Source: Acidihalobacter yilgarnensis
GTDB taxonomy: Bacteria > Pseudomonadota > Gammaproteobacteria > DSM-5130 > Acidihalobacteraceae
Assembly: GCF_001753245.1 (NCBI RefSeq)
Contig: NZ_CP017415.1
Location: 3,032,040-3,096,039 of the forward strand
Length of the DNA: 64,000 nucleotides
Direction of reading: 5' to 3'
Under the pieces are notes generated by a model. That model ran no database searches. It worked only from the letters and a program-made list of their open reading frames with translations, and was not told the origin of the DNA. Positions 1-11,266 of this stretch are shown piece after piece (the stretch's first letter is position 1; each line of letters starts with the position of its first letter). A program made the translations under genes and the position numbers.

Positions 1-729
1 GACGAACTGATGATCCAAACCCCAGCGTGCGGCTAAATACTCGCCCAAGGCCTGAACACCGTAACGCTCGGTCGCATGATGCCCCGCCGCCAGGTAATGC
101 ACACCGGCTTCACGAGCCGCATGCACGGTCTGTTCCGAGATTTCACCGCTCAAATAAGCCTGAGCGCCTTGTGTTGCCGCCTGCTCTAGATAGCCCTGAG
201 CGGCACCCGTGCACCAAGCGATACGTTCGATACTCGCCGGCCCTGCTGGGATGACGAGCGGTTCACGCCCCAGCACACGCGTGATATGCGCAACCAGGTC
301 GTGGAGCGTCAACGGCATTTCTGGATGCCCGATTGAACCGACACCCTCGGCGGTCAGCGGCGCCAGCGTCGTGAAGCCCAGGCGTTTGGCCAGTTGCGCG
401 TTGTTACCCAGCTCTGGATGTGCATCCAACGGCAGATGGTAGGCCATCAGGCTGAGATCGTTGGCCAGCAGAGCCTTGAGACGTCGACGTCGAGAACCGG
501 TGATTTCGGCAGGTTCACCGCGCCAGAAATAACCATGATGAACGAGTATCGCATCAGCATCGAAGTCGAGTGCGGCCTCGATCAGCGCCAATGACGCGGT
601 TACGCCACTCACCAGCTTGCGAACCTCTTCGCGGCCCTCGACCTGTAGACCATTGGGCGCATAATCGCGAAAACGCGTTACACCAAGCAGCTCATCCGCA
701 TAACGGCAAATTTCGCTCAGCTGCGCCAT
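1..729 (-). CDS. Nif3-like dinuclear metal-centre protein (YbgI family), C-terminus cut by window edge
   Basis: Reading left from an ATG at 729 the frame is open to base 1 (243 codons) and ends within a few residues of the usual family C-terminus. The N-terminal part shows the Nif3 landmarks: a DYAPNGLQVEG segment near residue 21, VHHGYFWRG with metal-ligand histidines near residue 65, and YHLPLDAHP near residue 95. The family forms toroidal hexamers with a two-metal site; its cellular role (GTP cyclohydrolase-like or metal-chaperone proposals) is unsettled. It follows hisD by about 45 bases on the same strand and probably belongs to that transcript. The stop codon is outside the window. Confidence 0.85.
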   Translation of the reverse strand, partial: MAQLSEICRYADELLGVTRFRDYAPNGLQVEGREEVRKLVSGVTASLALIEAALDFDADAILVHHGYFWRGEPAEITGSRRRRLKALLANDLSLMAYHLPLDAHPELGNNAQLAKRLGFTTLAPLTAEGVGSIGHPEMPLTLHDLVAHITRVLGREPLVIPAGPASIERIAWCTGAAQGYLEQAATQGAQAYLSGEISEQTVHAAREAGVHYLAAGHHATERYGVQALGEYLAARWGLDHQFV

Positions 730-773
730 CGAGATTTTCGACTCCTACATGCGAGCATGACGATTCACGCGAT

Positions 774-2084
774 TCAGTCCGACGCGTCTGACACCCGGTA
801 TTCGGCCGAGCGTGCGTGTGCGATCAGCCCTTCGCCACGCGCAAGCACCGATGCGGTTCGCCCGAGTGAGCGAGACCCTTCCGCGGAACAATGGATGATG
901 CTGGCGCGCTTCTGAAAGTCGTAGACACCCAGCGGCGAGGAAAACCGGGCCGTACGCGAGGTTGGCAGCACGTGATTCGGGCCGGCACAATAATCACCCA
1001 GGGCTTCGGCGGTATGCCGCCCGAGAAACATGGCGCCGGCATGGTGAATGCGGGCCGCTAACACCCCCGGATCGGCGACTGACAGCTCCAGGTGTTCAGG
1101 CGCAATGTGGTTGGCAAGACTGACTGCCTCGTCCAGATCACGCACAAGGATCAATGCACCGCGTGCGCGCAGCGAGGTTCGAATGATGTCTGCACGCGGC
1201 ATATCCGTGAGCAGCGCATCCATCGCCTCAGCGACCTGATCAATATAAGCCAGATCCGGGCACAACAGTATGGCTTGCGCGTCCTCGTCGTGCTCCGCCT
1301 GCGAAAAGAGATCGGCCGCAATCCAGCGCGGATCGGTCAACCCGTCGCAGACTACCAGTATCTCGGATGGGCCGGCGATCATATCGATACCGACGGTGCC
1401 ATAGACCTGCCGCTTGGCGGCGGCCACATAGATATTGCCGGGACCAACGATCTTGTCGACTGCGGGCACGGTTTCAGTGCCATAGGCCAATGCAGCCACC
1501 GCTTGCGCACCACCGATGGTAAAGACCCGATCCACGCCGGCCACCGCCGCGGCGGCGAGCACCAGTTCGTTGAATTCACCGCCGGGCGTGGGCACCACCA
1601 TGATCAGCTCACCAACCTCCGCGACTTTTGCCGGGATCGCGTTCATGAGCACAGACGAGGGATACGCCGCCTTGCCGCCGGGGACATAGAGGCCCACACG
1701 ATCCAATGGGCTCACCTGCTGACCCAGTACGGTCCCGTCCGCTTCGGTGTACACCCACGACTCCACGCGCTGGCGCTCGGCGTACGCACGAATGCGCTCA
1801 GCCGCTGTGCGCAAGGCCTCTCGCTGCGGCGCTGGAATACGCTCCAAGGCGAGTGACAAACGCTCGGCAGGAATTTCAAGGTCGGCGCCATGCTCACGAC
1901 TCAGCCGGTCAAAACGCGCCGTGTATTCGAGCAACGCTGCGTCCTTACGTGTGCGGACACCTTCCAGAATTTCATTGACCGTAGCGATGACAGCCCCATC
2001 CGCCACACTCTCCCACGCCAGCAAGGCATCCAGGCGTGCAGCAAAATCACGGTCACGGGTATCGAGTCTATGGATATCGGGCAT
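774..2084 (-). CDS. hisD: Histidinol dehydrogenase HisD
   Basis: This 436-residue protein has the usual HisD length. It catalyses the last two steps of histidine synthesis (L-histidinol to L-histidine, NAD- and zinc-dependent) in the cytoplasm. Family landmarks are [34 protein letters not shown], the metal-site region [22 protein letters not shown], and HIAPEHLEL carrying the catalytic Glu-His pair. It is expected just after hisG, but here a DAHP synthase gene sits between them. The ATG at 2084 is 66 bases after the stop of that gene. No hisC follows; the next gene is the Nif3-like one. Confidence 0.97.
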   Translation of the reverse strand: MPDIHRLDTRDRDFAARLDALLAWESVADGAVIATVNEILEGVRTRKDAALLEYTARFDRLSREHGADLEIPAERLSLALERIPAPQREALRTAAERIRAYAERQRVESWVYTEADGTVLGQQVSPLDRVGLYVPGGKAAYPSSVLMNAIPAKVAEVGELIMVVPTPGGEFNELVLAAAAVAGVDRVFTIGGAQAVAALAYGTETVPAVDKIVGPGNIYVAAAKRQVYGTVGIDMIAGPSEILVVCDGLTDPRWIAADLFSQAEHDEDAQAILLCPDLAYIDQVAEAMDALLTDMPRADIIRTSLRARGALILVRDLDEAVSLANHIAPEHLELSVADPGVLAARIHHAGAMFLGRHTAEALGDYCAGPNHVLPTSRTARFSSPLGVYDFQKRASIIHCSAEGSRSLGRTASVLARGEGLIAHARSAEYRVSDASD

Positions 2085-2150
2085 ATTCGAGGCCTCGAGC
2101 TAGATGAACGGGATGGAGATAGGGCTACACCGTCGATCGGCTTATCTAGA

Positions 2151-3233
2151 TCAGCCCAATTGCTGTTGTCGGCGATGGTTTTCCCGGCGCGCGCTCACGG
2201 CTTCCGCGAGCCTGCGCAATAGCTGCTCGGTTTCGTCCCACCCCAGACAGGCATCGGTGATACTTTGCCCATAGATCAAAGGCTGGCCCGGTACCACGTC
2301 CTGCCTGCCCGCCACCAAATGGCTTTCTATCATCACCCCGATGATAGATTCACTGCCCGCCGCAAGCTGCTCGCCAAGCACCCGCGCGACCTCAACCTGA
2401 CGATCAGCCTGCTTACGGCTGTTGGCGTGACTGCAATCGATCATCAGACGCGGCGGCAAGCCCACCTGGAGCAAACGCTCTGCAACCGTCTGCACGCTTT
2501 CGGCATCGTAGTTCGGGCCGCGCGAACCACCACGCAGGATGAGGTGACAATCCTCATTCCCGTTAGTCGTGTAGATCGCGGAGCGTCCAGCCTTGGTCAG
2601 CGACAGAAAGTGATGTGGTTGCGAAGCTGAGCGGATGGCATCGATCGCGATCTGCACCCCACCATCAGTTCCATTCTTGAAACCAACTGGACAGGAAAGG
2701 CCCGAGGCCAGTTCGCGGTGCACCTGGCTCTCGGTCGTACGCGCCCCGATGGCCCCCCAACTCACCAGGTCGGAAATGTATTGCGGGCTGATGATGTCGA
2801 GATACTCGGTCGCTGCTGGAATACCCATCTCGGCCAGTTCCAGCAACAACCGACGCGCCACGCGCAGGCCACGGTCGATCTGGAAGCTATTGTCGAGGTT
2901 TGGGTCGTTGATCAGCCCCTTCCAACCAACCGTCGTCCGCGGCTTTTCAAAGTACACGCGCATGACCACGAGCAAATCGTCGCTGAGCGATTCTCGGACG
3001 CGCAGCAAACGCTCAGCATAATCCTTGGCTGCGACAGGGTCGTGAATCGAGCAGGGGCCGACGACCACCAGCACACGATCGTCGCTGCCGGTCAGCAAGT
3101 CGTGGATCTGTCGGCGAGTATCGTGAACGAGGCGAGCACTCTCGTCGGTCAACGGCAGTTCTTCACGAACCGTCGCCGGGGTGCTCACCTCATGGATCGC
3201 CTTTATCCGTAGATCTTCAGTCTGGTAACGCAT
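2151..3233 (-). CDS. Class I 3-deoxy-7-phosphoheptulonate (DAHP) synthase
   Basis: The enzyme condenses phosphoenolpyruvate and erythrose 4-phosphate, the entry step to aromatic amino acids. From the ATG at 3233 it has 360 residues, close to the 350 of AroG/AroF/AroH. Class I signatures are VVVGPCSIHDP, KPRTTVGWKGLINDP, GARTTESQVHRELASGLS, GFKNGTDGG and MIDCSHANSRK, which hold the PEP-binding and metal residues. An in-frame GTG at 3284 would add 17 unconserved residues, so I prefer the ATG, which has a GGAAAG just upstream. I cannot tell from sequence alone which amino acid inhibits it, so no isozyme symbol is given. Its position between hisG and hisD is unusual. Confidence 0.95.
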   Translation of the reverse strand: MRYQTEDLRIKAIHEVSTPATVREELPLTDESARLVHDTRRQIHDLLTGSDDRVLVVVGPCSIHDPVAAKDYAERLLRVRESLSDDLLVVMRVYFEKPRTTVGWKGLINDPNLDNSFQIDRGLRVARRLLLELAEMGIPAATEYLDIISPQYISDLVSWGAIGARTTESQVHRELASGLSCPVGFKNGTDGGVQIAIDAIRSASQPHHFLSLTKAGRSAIYTTNGNEDCHLILRGGSRGPNYDAESVQTVAERLLQVGLPPRLMIDCSHANSRKQADRQVEVARVLGEQLAAGSESIIGVMIESHLVAGRQDVVPGQPLIYGQSITDACLGWDETEQLLRRLAEAVSARRENHRRQQQLG

Positions 3234-3353
3234 GTCTTTCCAGATGCCCGTACCCGGCAGGGCAGGCGGCTCGCCGGTCCGCACCTTTCGAGTGCCATTT
3301 TCGATCAGAGAGTAACATGAATATGCGCCTCAAGGCTCCACGCCGCGGCGCCA

Positions 3354-3989
3354 TCAGCCCCCATCGACCGCACGCCGCAACTGCTCGATAATGCGCTGTA
3401 CGCGTCGATGCTTCATTTTCATCGAGGCCTTATTCACAATCAGCCTGGAGCTGATATCCGCGATATCTTCCCACGGCACCAAACCGTTGGCACGCAACGT
3501 GTTACCCGTATCCACGAGGTCAACGATGCAATCCGCCAGACCAACCAACGGGGCAAGCTCCATCGAGCCGTAAAGCTTGATGACCTCGACTTGGCGTCCC
3601 TGAGCGGCAAAATGCGCACGCGCCGCGTTCACGAACTTGGTCGCCACTCGCAACCGACGGGCGCCCTCGTAGCCACCGGGTAGACCCGCGACCATCAGGC
3701 GGCAACGCGCAATACGCAGGTCCAATGGCTCGTATATTCCTTCGCCACCATTTTCCATCAGCACATCCTTACCGGCGACGCCCAGGTCCGCGGCGCCGTA
3801 GCGCACATAGGTCGGGACATCGGTTGCACGGATGATGACCAGCTTGATCGTCGGGTCGTTGGTATCGAGAATGAGCTTGCGACTGGTTTCGGGATCATCG
3901 ACCGGCACGATATCGGCGGCGGCCAACAGGGGCAGCGTATCTTTGAATATCCGCCCCTTGGACAACGCAATGGTCAACGTCTCGCTCAT
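3354..3989 (-). CDS. hisG: ATP phosphoribosyltransferase, short form HisG
   Basis: HisG catalyses the first, feedback-controlled step of histidine synthesis (ATP + PRPP). The start is the ATG at 3989, giving [19 protein letters not shown], 5 bases after the murA stop and preceded by a GGGGTGA Shine-Dalgarno inside the murA end. At 211 residues it is the short form, lacking the C-terminal regulatory domain of the E. coli 299-residue type. Motifs include [10 protein letters not shown] and the PRPP-loop region [19 protein letters not shown]. Short HisG enzymes work in a complex with HisZ, which is not in this window. The murA-hisG order is common in Beta- and Gammaproteobacteria. Confidence 0.96.
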   Translation of the reverse strand: MSETLTIALSKGRIFKDTLPLLAAADIVPVDDPETSRKLILDTNDPTIKLVIIRATDVPTYVRYGAADLGVAGKDVLMENGGEGIYEPLDLRIARCRLMVAGLPGGYEGARRLRVATKFVNAARAHFAAQGRQVEVIKLYGSMELAPLVGLADCIVDLVDTGNTLRANGLVPWEDIADISSRLIVNKASMKMKHRRVQRIIEQLRRAVDGG

Positions 3990-3994
3990 GCCGA

Positions 3995-5290
<1,296 letters not shown>

Positions 5291-5338
5291 TCAACAAAAA
5301 AGGGGCTGATCTTACCGCATCGTCGCCTCGGGGGGCAG

Positions 5339-5644
5339 TCAGGCGGACCCAGCACGGGATTCAAACAGATCCCCGAGATCACTGACTTCGACGATGACCC
5401 GCATCGATTCGGGCATATCAGTGAAGCGAACTCGCCCGCGAGCGGCGCGCGAGCAGGCCACCAGGCAGGCGACTGCGGCGCTATCTGCTTGAGTCACGCC
5501 ACCCAAGGACAGGTCGAAATCGGCGGTATCGCGCACGGCGCGCTCCAAAACCGGCCACAACGCGGGTACGGTAGCGACCGTCATCGGACCGTTCACGCGA
5601 TAACGGCCTTCGCCATCGCGATCCAGGCTGGCGGGCACACTCAT
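5339..5644 (-). CDS. mlaB: MlaB-like STAS-domain protein
   Basis: This 101-residue cytosolic STAS-domain protein is the small partner of the MlaFE ABC transporter, which moves phospholipids between inner and outer membrane via MlaD and MlaC. The core DFDLSLGGVTQADSAAVACL resembles the anti-sigma-antagonist fold with the conserved D-S pair. It overlaps the end of mlaC by 4 bases, which indicates translational coupling, and it closes the mlaFEDCB order. Sequence conservation in this family is low, so the assignment rests on the fold motif plus position. Confidence 0.88.
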   Translation of the reverse strand: MSVPASLDRDGEGRYRVNGPMTVATVPALWPVLERAVRDTADFDLSLGGVTQADSAAVACLVACSRAARGRVRFTDMPESMRVIVEVSDLGDLFESRAGSA

Positions 5645-6282
5645 GAGGATGCGGAGCCTTGGTTGTTGGCTTCGTTCTGCTTGGCCAGCCGCTTGATTAG
5701 AGCCTCAAGGCTGGTCTGCGCAATCTCCTGACTGAAAGTGGTGCGATAGTTTGTCACCAGACTCAGGCCGGAAATAGTGATGTCATAGACCTTCCAGCCT
5801 GCCTCTGTCTTGATCAGGCTGTAATCGACCGCCAACGGCTGCTGGCTGCTGCGCTGCACCTGGGTATATATGGTCGCGAAGGGTGCGTTCACCGTATCCC
5901 GATTCGTCAGGAAGCGAACTTTGCTATCGGTATACTCGGTCAGCGACTTCGCGTAGGTATGGATCAAGAGTAGCTTGAACTGCTCGACGAACGCGCTGCG
6001 CTGGGCAGGGGTCGCGGTGCGCCAATAACGCCCAAGTACCAACCTTGCGGACGCCTCGACATCCACCGCCGGCAAGATGATGCTGGACACCATCTGATTG
6101 ACATATTTCGGTGATGACAGCTGCGCCTTGGTATGCGTGTGTAACGCCTGCAAGGTCTGGTCCACCGCCGTCTGCACCACCTTCAACGGAGCCTGGGCAC
6201 CGGTGTCTGCCGAGGCCGCCTGCCCCGTAGCAAACAACATCAGGCAAGTCATGGCGAACAGTTTGAGGATTCGTTCGATCAT
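5641..6282 (-). CDS. mlaC: Periplasmic phospholipid-binding protein MlaC
   Basis: MlaC (Ttg2D) shuttles phospholipids across the periplasm between the outer-membrane MlaA complex and MlaFEDB. The 213-residue product opens with a Sec signal peptide (about residues 1-26, ending TGQAASA). The mature part has the family segments ILPAVDVEASARLVLGRYW, FKLLLIHTYAKSL and VYDITISGLSLVTNYRTTF. It lies between mlaD (30 bases upstream) and mlaB (4-base overlap). Confidence 0.94.
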   Translation of the reverse strand: MIERILKLFAMTCLMLFATGQAASADTGAQAPLKVVQTAVDQTLQALHTHTKAQLSSPKYVNQMVSSIILPAVDVEASARLVLGRYWRTATPAQRSAFVEQFKLLLIHTYAKSLTEYTDSKVRFLTNRDTVNAPFATIYTQVQRSSQQPLAVDYSLIKTEAGWKVYDITISGLSLVTNYRTTFSQEIAQTSLEALIKRLAKQNEANNQGSASS

Positions 6283-6312
6283 GCGCGTATCTCCGCTTCG
6301 ATTCGATTCGAC

Positions 6313-6771
6313 TTACTTTGAGGTCAACTTGACCATCAGTTGCCCGATGATCTTCTCCAGCACGACGGCAGACTGCGTGTACTGGATTCGACTCCCGCTC
6401 TTGAGCGATTGTTCCGAAGCCCCCGGCGACAAGGCGATGTACTGCGCGCCCAGCAAACCCGCGGTATAGATGCTCGCTGAACTATCGACCGGGAAATCGT
6501 GGTACTGATCCTTGATGCTCATCACCACCTTGGCCTCAAAGTTCTTGGAGTCGTATTGAATCGAATCGACCCGCCCGACCTGGACACCCGCGGCAGTTAC
6601 CGGGGCATTGATCTTCAACCCGCCGATGTCGTTGAAATAGGCATAGACCTGATAGCCGTTGCCACCGCTGAAATCGGTCAGGTTGCTCACCTTCATGGCC
6701 AGCACCAGTAGTGCCGCGCAACCGGCCGCAATGAACAGACCGACAAGGATTTCGATGGAGCGCGTAGTCAT
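6313..6771 (-). CDS. mlaD: MlaD, MCE-domain membrane protein
   Basis: MlaD is an inner-membrane-anchored hexameric MCE-domain protein that passes lipids between MlaC and the MlaFE transporter. The 152-residue product has an N-terminal transmembrane helix (about 8-28, ILVGLFIAAGCAALLVLAM). An MCE domain follows, with the conserved FNDIGGLKINAPVTAAGVQVG segment and AGLLGAQYIALSPG near residue 105. Length matches the family (E. coli 183, others about 150). It is 16 bases after the mlaE stop. Confidence 0.95.
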   Translation of the reverse strand: MTTRSIEILVGLFIAAGCAALLVLAMKVSNLTDFSGGNGYQVYAYFNDIGGLKINAPVTAAGVQVGRVDSIQYDSKNFEAKVVMSIKDQYHDFPVDSSASIYTAGLLGAQYIALSPGASEQSLKSGSRIQYTQSAVVLEKIIGQLMVKLTSK

Positions 6772-6787
6772 CGTGGGACTCCGAGGC

Positions 6788-7570
6788 TTAATGACCGCTG
6801 AACATAAGGGCGGTCAGGATAAAATCCAGACCGAGTACGGCCAGCGAGGTATTGACGACGGTACGAGTGGTCGCACGGCTGACACCGGCTGAGGTCGGGA
6901 CGGCATCGTAACCCTCGAATACCGCAATCCAACTGGCGACGATCCCGAAGACAAAGGTCTTGATCACGCCGTTGAGAATATCATGGGTAAAACTCACGTT
7001 GCCCTGCATCTGTGACCAGAAGGCGCCGTCGTTGACCCCCAGCAGGCTGACCCCCACCAGATAACCACCAAACACACCGATCGCGCTAAACAATGCGGCC
7101 AGTAACGGCATCGCAATGATGCCCGCGATAAACCGGGGGGCGATCACCCGCCGAAAGGGGTCGACCGCCATCATTTCCATCGCGGAGAGCTGCTCGGTGG
7201 CCTTCATCAACCCGATCTCCGCCGTCAACGCCGAACCCGCACGGCCAGCGAACAGCAACGCCGTCACCACCGGGCCCAACTCACGCACCAGCGACAGCGC
7301 CACGACCACGCCCAGCGATTCCGTCGCATTGAACTTGACCAGGGTCGTATAACCTTGCAAACCCAGAACCATGCCGACGAACAGCCCGGAAACCGTGATG
7401 ATCAGAAACGACAGCACCCCGACCGAATAAATCTCGCGCACAATCAGGATCGGGCGACTCAAGGGCGTCGGCAACGCCGAGAGCACGCGTAACAGAAACA
7501 GCCCGGAACGTCCGAGACGCCCCAGCACACCCAATGCCCAACGCCCCATGCCTCCAATCGCGTCCAACAC
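6788..7570 (-). CDS. mlaE: ABC transporter permease MlaE
   Basis: MlaE is the permease of the Mla phospholipid ABC transporter. I place the start at the GTG at 7570, one base after the mlaF stop and about 9 bases after a GGGAG. This gives 260 residues, the E. coli length, and an N-terminus [20 protein letters not shown] that lines up with the E. coli protein; longer versions add non-homologous sequence from inside mlaF. Conserved stretches include [38 protein letters not shown] and the helix [18 protein letters not shown]. About five or six membrane helices are visible. Confidence 0.95.
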   Translation of the reverse strand: MLDAIGGMGRWALGVLGRLGRSGLFLLRVLSALPTPLSRPILIVREIYSVGVLSFLIITVSGLFVGMVLGLQGYTTLVKFNATESLGVVVALSLVRELGPVVTALLFAGRAGSALTAEIGLMKATEQLSAMEMMAVDPFRRVIAPRFIAGIIAMPLLAALFSAIGVFGGYLVGVSLLGVNDGAFWSQMQGNVSFTHDILNGVIKTFVFGIVASWIAVFEGYDAVPTSAGVSRATTRTVVNTSLAVLGLDFILTALMFSGH

Positions 7571-7571
7571 G

Positions 7572-8384
7572 TCAGCGCACTCCCAGCAGGTCGTCGGCGT
7601 AGTCGGGCGCCGGGTAATGGAACGGTACCGGTCCGTCCGGCAGCCCCTGCAGAAATTGCGTGGCCCAGGCCGATTCGGTCTCGCGCAGGGCCACCGGCGC
7701 GCCCGACTCGACCACCTTGCCATCGGCGATAAGATAAATCAGGTCGGCAATACTCGACGTCTCTGGCACGTCGTGCGACACCACGATGCTAGTCAACCCA
7801 AGGCCGTCGTTAATGCGTTTGATCAGCGTTACGATGGTGCCTAGGGTAATCGGATCGAGCCCGGTAAAGGGTTCGTCGTACATGATCATCATGGGGTCGA
7901 GTATGATCGCGCGCGCCAGCGCCACCCGCCTCGCCATGCCACCCGACAGCTCACTGGGCATCAGCTCACGAGCGCCACGTAGCCCGACCGCCTGCAGCTT
8001 CATCAGCACCAGCGGGCGAATGATCGCCTCGGGCAGACGGGTATTTTCGCGTAGCGGGAAGGCCACGTTCTCGAAGGCATTGAGGTCGGTCAGCAATGCG
8101 CCGCTTTGAAACAGCATGCCCATACGCTGCCGCAGACGATACAGATCGCTGCGAGCGAGACGGTGCACATCCTGTCCGTCTATCAGCACGCGGCCTCGGG
8201 ACGGCCTGAGCTGCCCGCCGATGATCTTGAGCAAGGTGGTCTTGCCGGTGCCGCTCGGCCCCATGATGGCGGTCACACGGCCTCGCGGCACCACGATATT
8301 CAACCCATCAAAGATGACACGACCGCCGCGGCGAAAGGCCAGATCCTGAACCTCAATCAGCGGCTTAGCGTTTTGGTCCAGCAT
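7572..8384 (-). CDS. mlaF: ABC transporter ATP-binding protein MlaF
   Basis: This is the ATPase of the Mla lipid transporter. From the ATG at 8384 it has 270 residues (E. coli 269). It shows Walker [11 protein letters not shown]-loop [23 protein letters not shown] signature [15 protein letters not shown], Walker [14 protein letters not shown] and the H-loop VVSHDVPE. A second in-frame ATG at 8405 would add seven residues but has no ribosome-binding site; GGGG precedes the chosen start closely. It is the first gene of the mla-murA-his run, so a promoter is expected in 8385-8467. Confidence 0.93.
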   Translation of the reverse strand: MLDQNAKPLIEVQDLAFRRGGRVIFDGLNIVVPRGRVTAIMGPSGTGKTTLLKIIGGQLRPSRGRVLIDGQDVHRLARSDLYRLRQRMGMLFQSGALLTDLNAFENVAFPLRENTRLPEAIIRPLVLMKLQAVGLRGARELMPSELSGGMARRVALARAIILDPMMIMYDEPFTGLDPITLGTIVTLIKRINDGLGLTSIVVSHDVPETSSIADLIYLIADGKVVESGAPVALRETESAWATQFLQGLPDGPVPFHYPAPDYADDLLGVR

Positions 8385-8467
8385 GGCACCCCAAACCGCA
8401 TCCATTGCGGAAAACGTAGCAGTCTCAAAGAGTCCGCCCGAACTGTCAACCTTCCACCGGGCAAGGC

Positions 8468-9072
8468 CTACAAACCCAGCATCACACACAGCGCCCGGCA
8501 TTCATCCACGATGGTGGGCGGGCCATCGACCAACAGGCAGCGCTCCACCGGGCCTGGCACGGTAGCAAAAGATTCGAGAAGTGCGCGACGCTTACGCACG
8601 TCGTCGCCCGGCATCGGTCGGTAAATACCCAGTGCGGCAGGCCGGTCGGCGCGCTCTGCGCGCCAGGGCGCCCCGACGCCGGGGAGGGGGGGTCGGCCGC
8701 GTAGCCAGCCGACGGCACGGTTCGCCGCAGCACATTCATCAATTCACGAGCCGCTGCGGGCTCGACCGCCTCGAAACAGATGCCGGCAAGCTGCCGACCA
8801 AGCGCCTTCAAAACGCCAGCCAGGTCCTGGCTGGCCAGCTGACCCGGTCCGCAGCCAAGCCAATAGACCAATGTCTCACCCGTCTCTTCCGACCACCGCG
8901 ACAGATCGGCTGGCGTCCAGCTGCTAGCCGGCAAGCCAACACAAGCATAGTCGTTGGCATAATAGGCCGGACGCCAGTCAACCGGCAGATCCGAGGGGTA
9001 ATAAGCCATCAGCCAATCCGGCCGCAGCCAGTCCCACACGCCGATTTCCACACGGGTCACACGACACCTCAT
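8468..9072 (-). pseudogene. Hypothetical protein gene with a frameshift at a C7 tract
   Basis: I do not recognise the family. From an ATG at 9072 (GTGs at 9060 and 9051 are alternatives) the protein begins RVEIGVWDWLRPDWLMAYYP and continues as credible coding sequence (WLGCGPGQLASQDLAGVLKAL) to about residue 125. Near 8692-8686 the minus strand has seven C. Past it the original frame turns into implausible sequence, while the neighbouring frame carries a convincing C-terminus (ALGIYRPMPGDDVRKRRALL, then VERCLLVDGPPTIVDECRAL) ending at TAG 8470-8468. Adding one C joins the halves. It is either a sequencing slip, a slippage-prone tract, or a new pseudogene. It diverges from the oxidoreductase gene to its right. 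Confidence 0.65.
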
Positions 9073-9152
9073 CCGATGCTTGATTGTTCGGCGCCATTCT
9101 ATATCCCAGCACACAAGCCGTGACCGGACAGAATGACGGCCCAAGCGATAGA

Positions 9153-10241
9153 ATGCAGGTCATGCATTTCGATCTATTCAACGAACTATCCGTGCCGACC
9201 CTAGGCAATCGCGACGAGCGCGAGGTATTCGAGGACACTCTGGCGCAATGGGTTCTGGCCGAGGATCTCGGATTCACCACCGGCTGGCTCGTCGAGCATC
9301 ATTTTATGCCGGAATATTCACACAGCACGGCCCCAGAGCTATTTCTGGCTGCCGCCTCGCAGCGCACGCAGCGCCTGCGTCTCGGCCACGCCATCGTCCC
9401 GCTGCCCTACCACCACCCGATACGGGTCGCCGAACGTCTGGCCACACTCGATATCCTCTCTGGAGGCCGTGTCGAATTCGGTTTCGGGCGGGGATTTTCG
9501 CCACAGGAATACCAGGCCTTTGGCCGCGAGATGCGCGACAGTCGCAGCTATACCGAAGAGTCCCTCGCCGTAATCCGGCAGGCCTTTGCCAAAGGCCAAG
9601 TCGACTTCCACGGCCAACATTTCGACTTCACTGAACTTGCCGTACTACCGCACCCCCTCCAGAAACCGCACCCGCCGATTTGGACCGCCGCAGTCAGCCC
9701 GGAGAGCTTCGAACTCGCCGCACGACAAGGCGTCGGCGTGCTGGTCGGCCCATTCAAACCCTGGTTCATGGTCCGCGAAGACATCCGCCATTACCGTGAA
9801 GCCTGGCAGCGAGAGCACGGCACAGCACCAGGGGGCGCCCACCTCAACCCGCGCGTTGCCATGACCATCGGCATCCACTGTCATCCCGACCACCACACCG
9901 CGCGCAATCAAGCACGCGAGGGCCTCGTCTGGTTCTACCGTCAACTACTGGGGCAGACCCGCGGCGTACTAGAACATCTCTACGAGGGCTACGAGTATTA
10001 CCGCCGCTTCGGCGCCTTCCGCGGACTCATGGGCAAGGCGCTCACCCTCGGTGCGCTGGAAACCCTGGGCATGACCGTGGTCGGCAACCCGGCGCATTGC
10101 ATCGAGAGACTGACTGCCCTCAAGAACGCAGGCGTGGATCACGTACTCCTGGCCTTCGGAGCAGGCGTGCTGCCACAAGCACAGACCACCGACGCGATGC
10201 GACTGTTTGCCGAGCATGTGATGCCGGCGCTCAGCGACTGA
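9153..10241 (+). CDS. LLM-class (luciferase-like) flavin-dependent monooxygenase
   Basis: This is a bacterial-luciferase-fold TIM-barrel protein of about 362 residues that uses reduced FMN or F420; the substrate is unknown. The N-terminus MHFDLFNELSVPTLGNRDER, the EHHFMPEYSHSTAPELFLAA segment, LGHAIVPLPYHHPIRVAERL and DILSGGRVEFGFGRGFSPQE are typical of the family. The start could be the ATG at 9153 or 9162; neither has a strong ribosome-binding site. The stop TGA shares its last base with the ATG of the following epimerase gene, so the two are probably co-translated. Confidence 0.87.
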   Translation: MQVMHFDLFNELSVPTLGNRDEREVFEDTLAQWVLAEDLGFTTGWLVEHHFMPEYSHSTAPELFLAAASQRTQRLRLGHAIVPLPYHHPIRVAERLATLDILSGGRVEFGFGRGFSPQEYQAFGREMRDSRSYTEESLAVIRQAFAKGQVDFHGQHFDFTELAVLPHPLQKPHPPIWTAAVSPESFELAARQGVGVLVGPFKPWFMVREDIRHYREAWQREHGTAPGGAHLNPRVAMTIGIHCHPDHHTARNQAREGLVWFYRQLLGQTRGVLEHLYEGYEYYRRFGAFRGLMGKALTLGALETLGMTVVGNPAHCIERLTALKNAGVDHVLLAFGAGVLPQAQTTDAMRLFAEHVMPALSD

Positions 10242-11188
10242 TGCACGTCGTCGTCACCGGTAGCGCCGGGCGACTCGGACGCGTACTCGTGCCTTACCTT
10301 CTGGCCTCGGGAGTGGCCGATGCGGTCACCGGGATAGACACTCATCCAGCACCCTTCGCCGACCCTCGCTATCGACACCACCTAGCCGATGTGCGCGCCC
10401 TAGGGACAGGCGCCGTGTTCGAAGGCGCCGACGCGCTGGTGCACTTGGCCTTCGTGCTCATGGGCGGCGGCCTCGGTCGGCAACGGCACGACCGCGCAAC
10501 GATACGCAGCGTCAACATCGACGGCACTCACCGGGCCTTCGAGGCTGCGGCGCACGCCGGACTACGTCAGGCGATTTTCGTGTCCAGCGCCGCCGTCTAC
10601 GGGGCCTGGCCGGACAACCCGCCCCGCCTGACGGAGTCCGCGCCGCTACGCGCCATGCCCGGCTTCGCCTATGCCGAGGACAAAATCGCGGTCGAGCACT
10701 GGCTGGCTGCGTTTGCAGCGATGCACCCACACCTGTCTATGACTCGCCTACGGCCACACGCCATCGTGGGTGCGCACGCACACCCGCTACTCAACAGCGT
10801 CCTGCGCCAACCCATCTATCCCTTCGCCCACCCTGCGCCGCTGACCCAATGTATCTGGGAACAAGATGTGGCCCATGCCATCGCGCAAGCGCTGGTGCGA
10901 CGTGCAGCAGGCATCTTCAACCTCGCCGCCGATCCACCGATGAGCCTACGCGACATGCTCGGCCTAGTGCGCCGTATACGGCTGCCGGTACCGCCTGCGA
11001 TCTTGGGCGGACTGCATCGACTGGCTTGGCGGCTGACGCCCGCGGCCGGCGAGCCCGGCTGGGTGCAGGGACTCCGCTATTCGCTCGTGCTCGACACCCG
11101 GCAGGCGCAACGGGCGTTAGACTTCACGCCGAGCTGCGACATAGCCGAGTGCGTACGACGTGCCGCAAACGGTTGGCATGCAAGCTAA
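10241..11188 (+). CDS. NAD-dependent epimerase/dehydratase (extended SDR)
   Basis: This 315-residue Rossmann-fold protein begins MHVVVTGSAGRLGRVLVPYL, containing the TGxxGxxG dinucleotide motif at residues 6-13. The catalytic YxxxK appears as YAEDK after MPGFA, with an upstream FVSSAAVYG strand supplying the catalytic serine. Such enzymes act on nucleotide sugars or similar substrates; nothing here fixes the substrate. The start ATG overlaps the stop of the flavin monooxygenase gene by one base, which implies the two act together. Confidence 0.87.
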   Translation: MHVVVTGSAGRLGRVLVPYLLASGVADAVTGIDTHPAPFADPRYRHHLADVRALGTGAVFEGADALVHLAFVLMGGGLGRQRHDRATIRSVNIDGTHRAFEAAAHAGLRQAIFVSSAAVYGAWPDNPPRLTESAPLRAMPGFAYAEDKIAVEHWLAAFAAMHPHLSMTRLRPHAIVGAHAHPLLNSVLRQPIYPFAHPAPLTQCIWEQDVAHAIAQALVRRAAGIFNLAADPPMSLRDMLGLVRRIRLPVPPAILGGLHRLAWRLTPAAGEPGWVQGLRYSLVLDTRQAQRALDFTPSCDIAECVRRAANGWHAS

Positions 11189-11266
11189 GGCAGGAATGGC
11201 CAACACGCTTCATGCCATACAGGCACCCCACCGGATGCTGGCGACGGCTTTTCATGGCCCCCCATG

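Noticed and set aside
3021-3040. TGCGAC-N3-GTCG word inside the DAHP synthase gene
   Set aside because: Spacer too short and within coding sequence; not counted as a RegA-type site.
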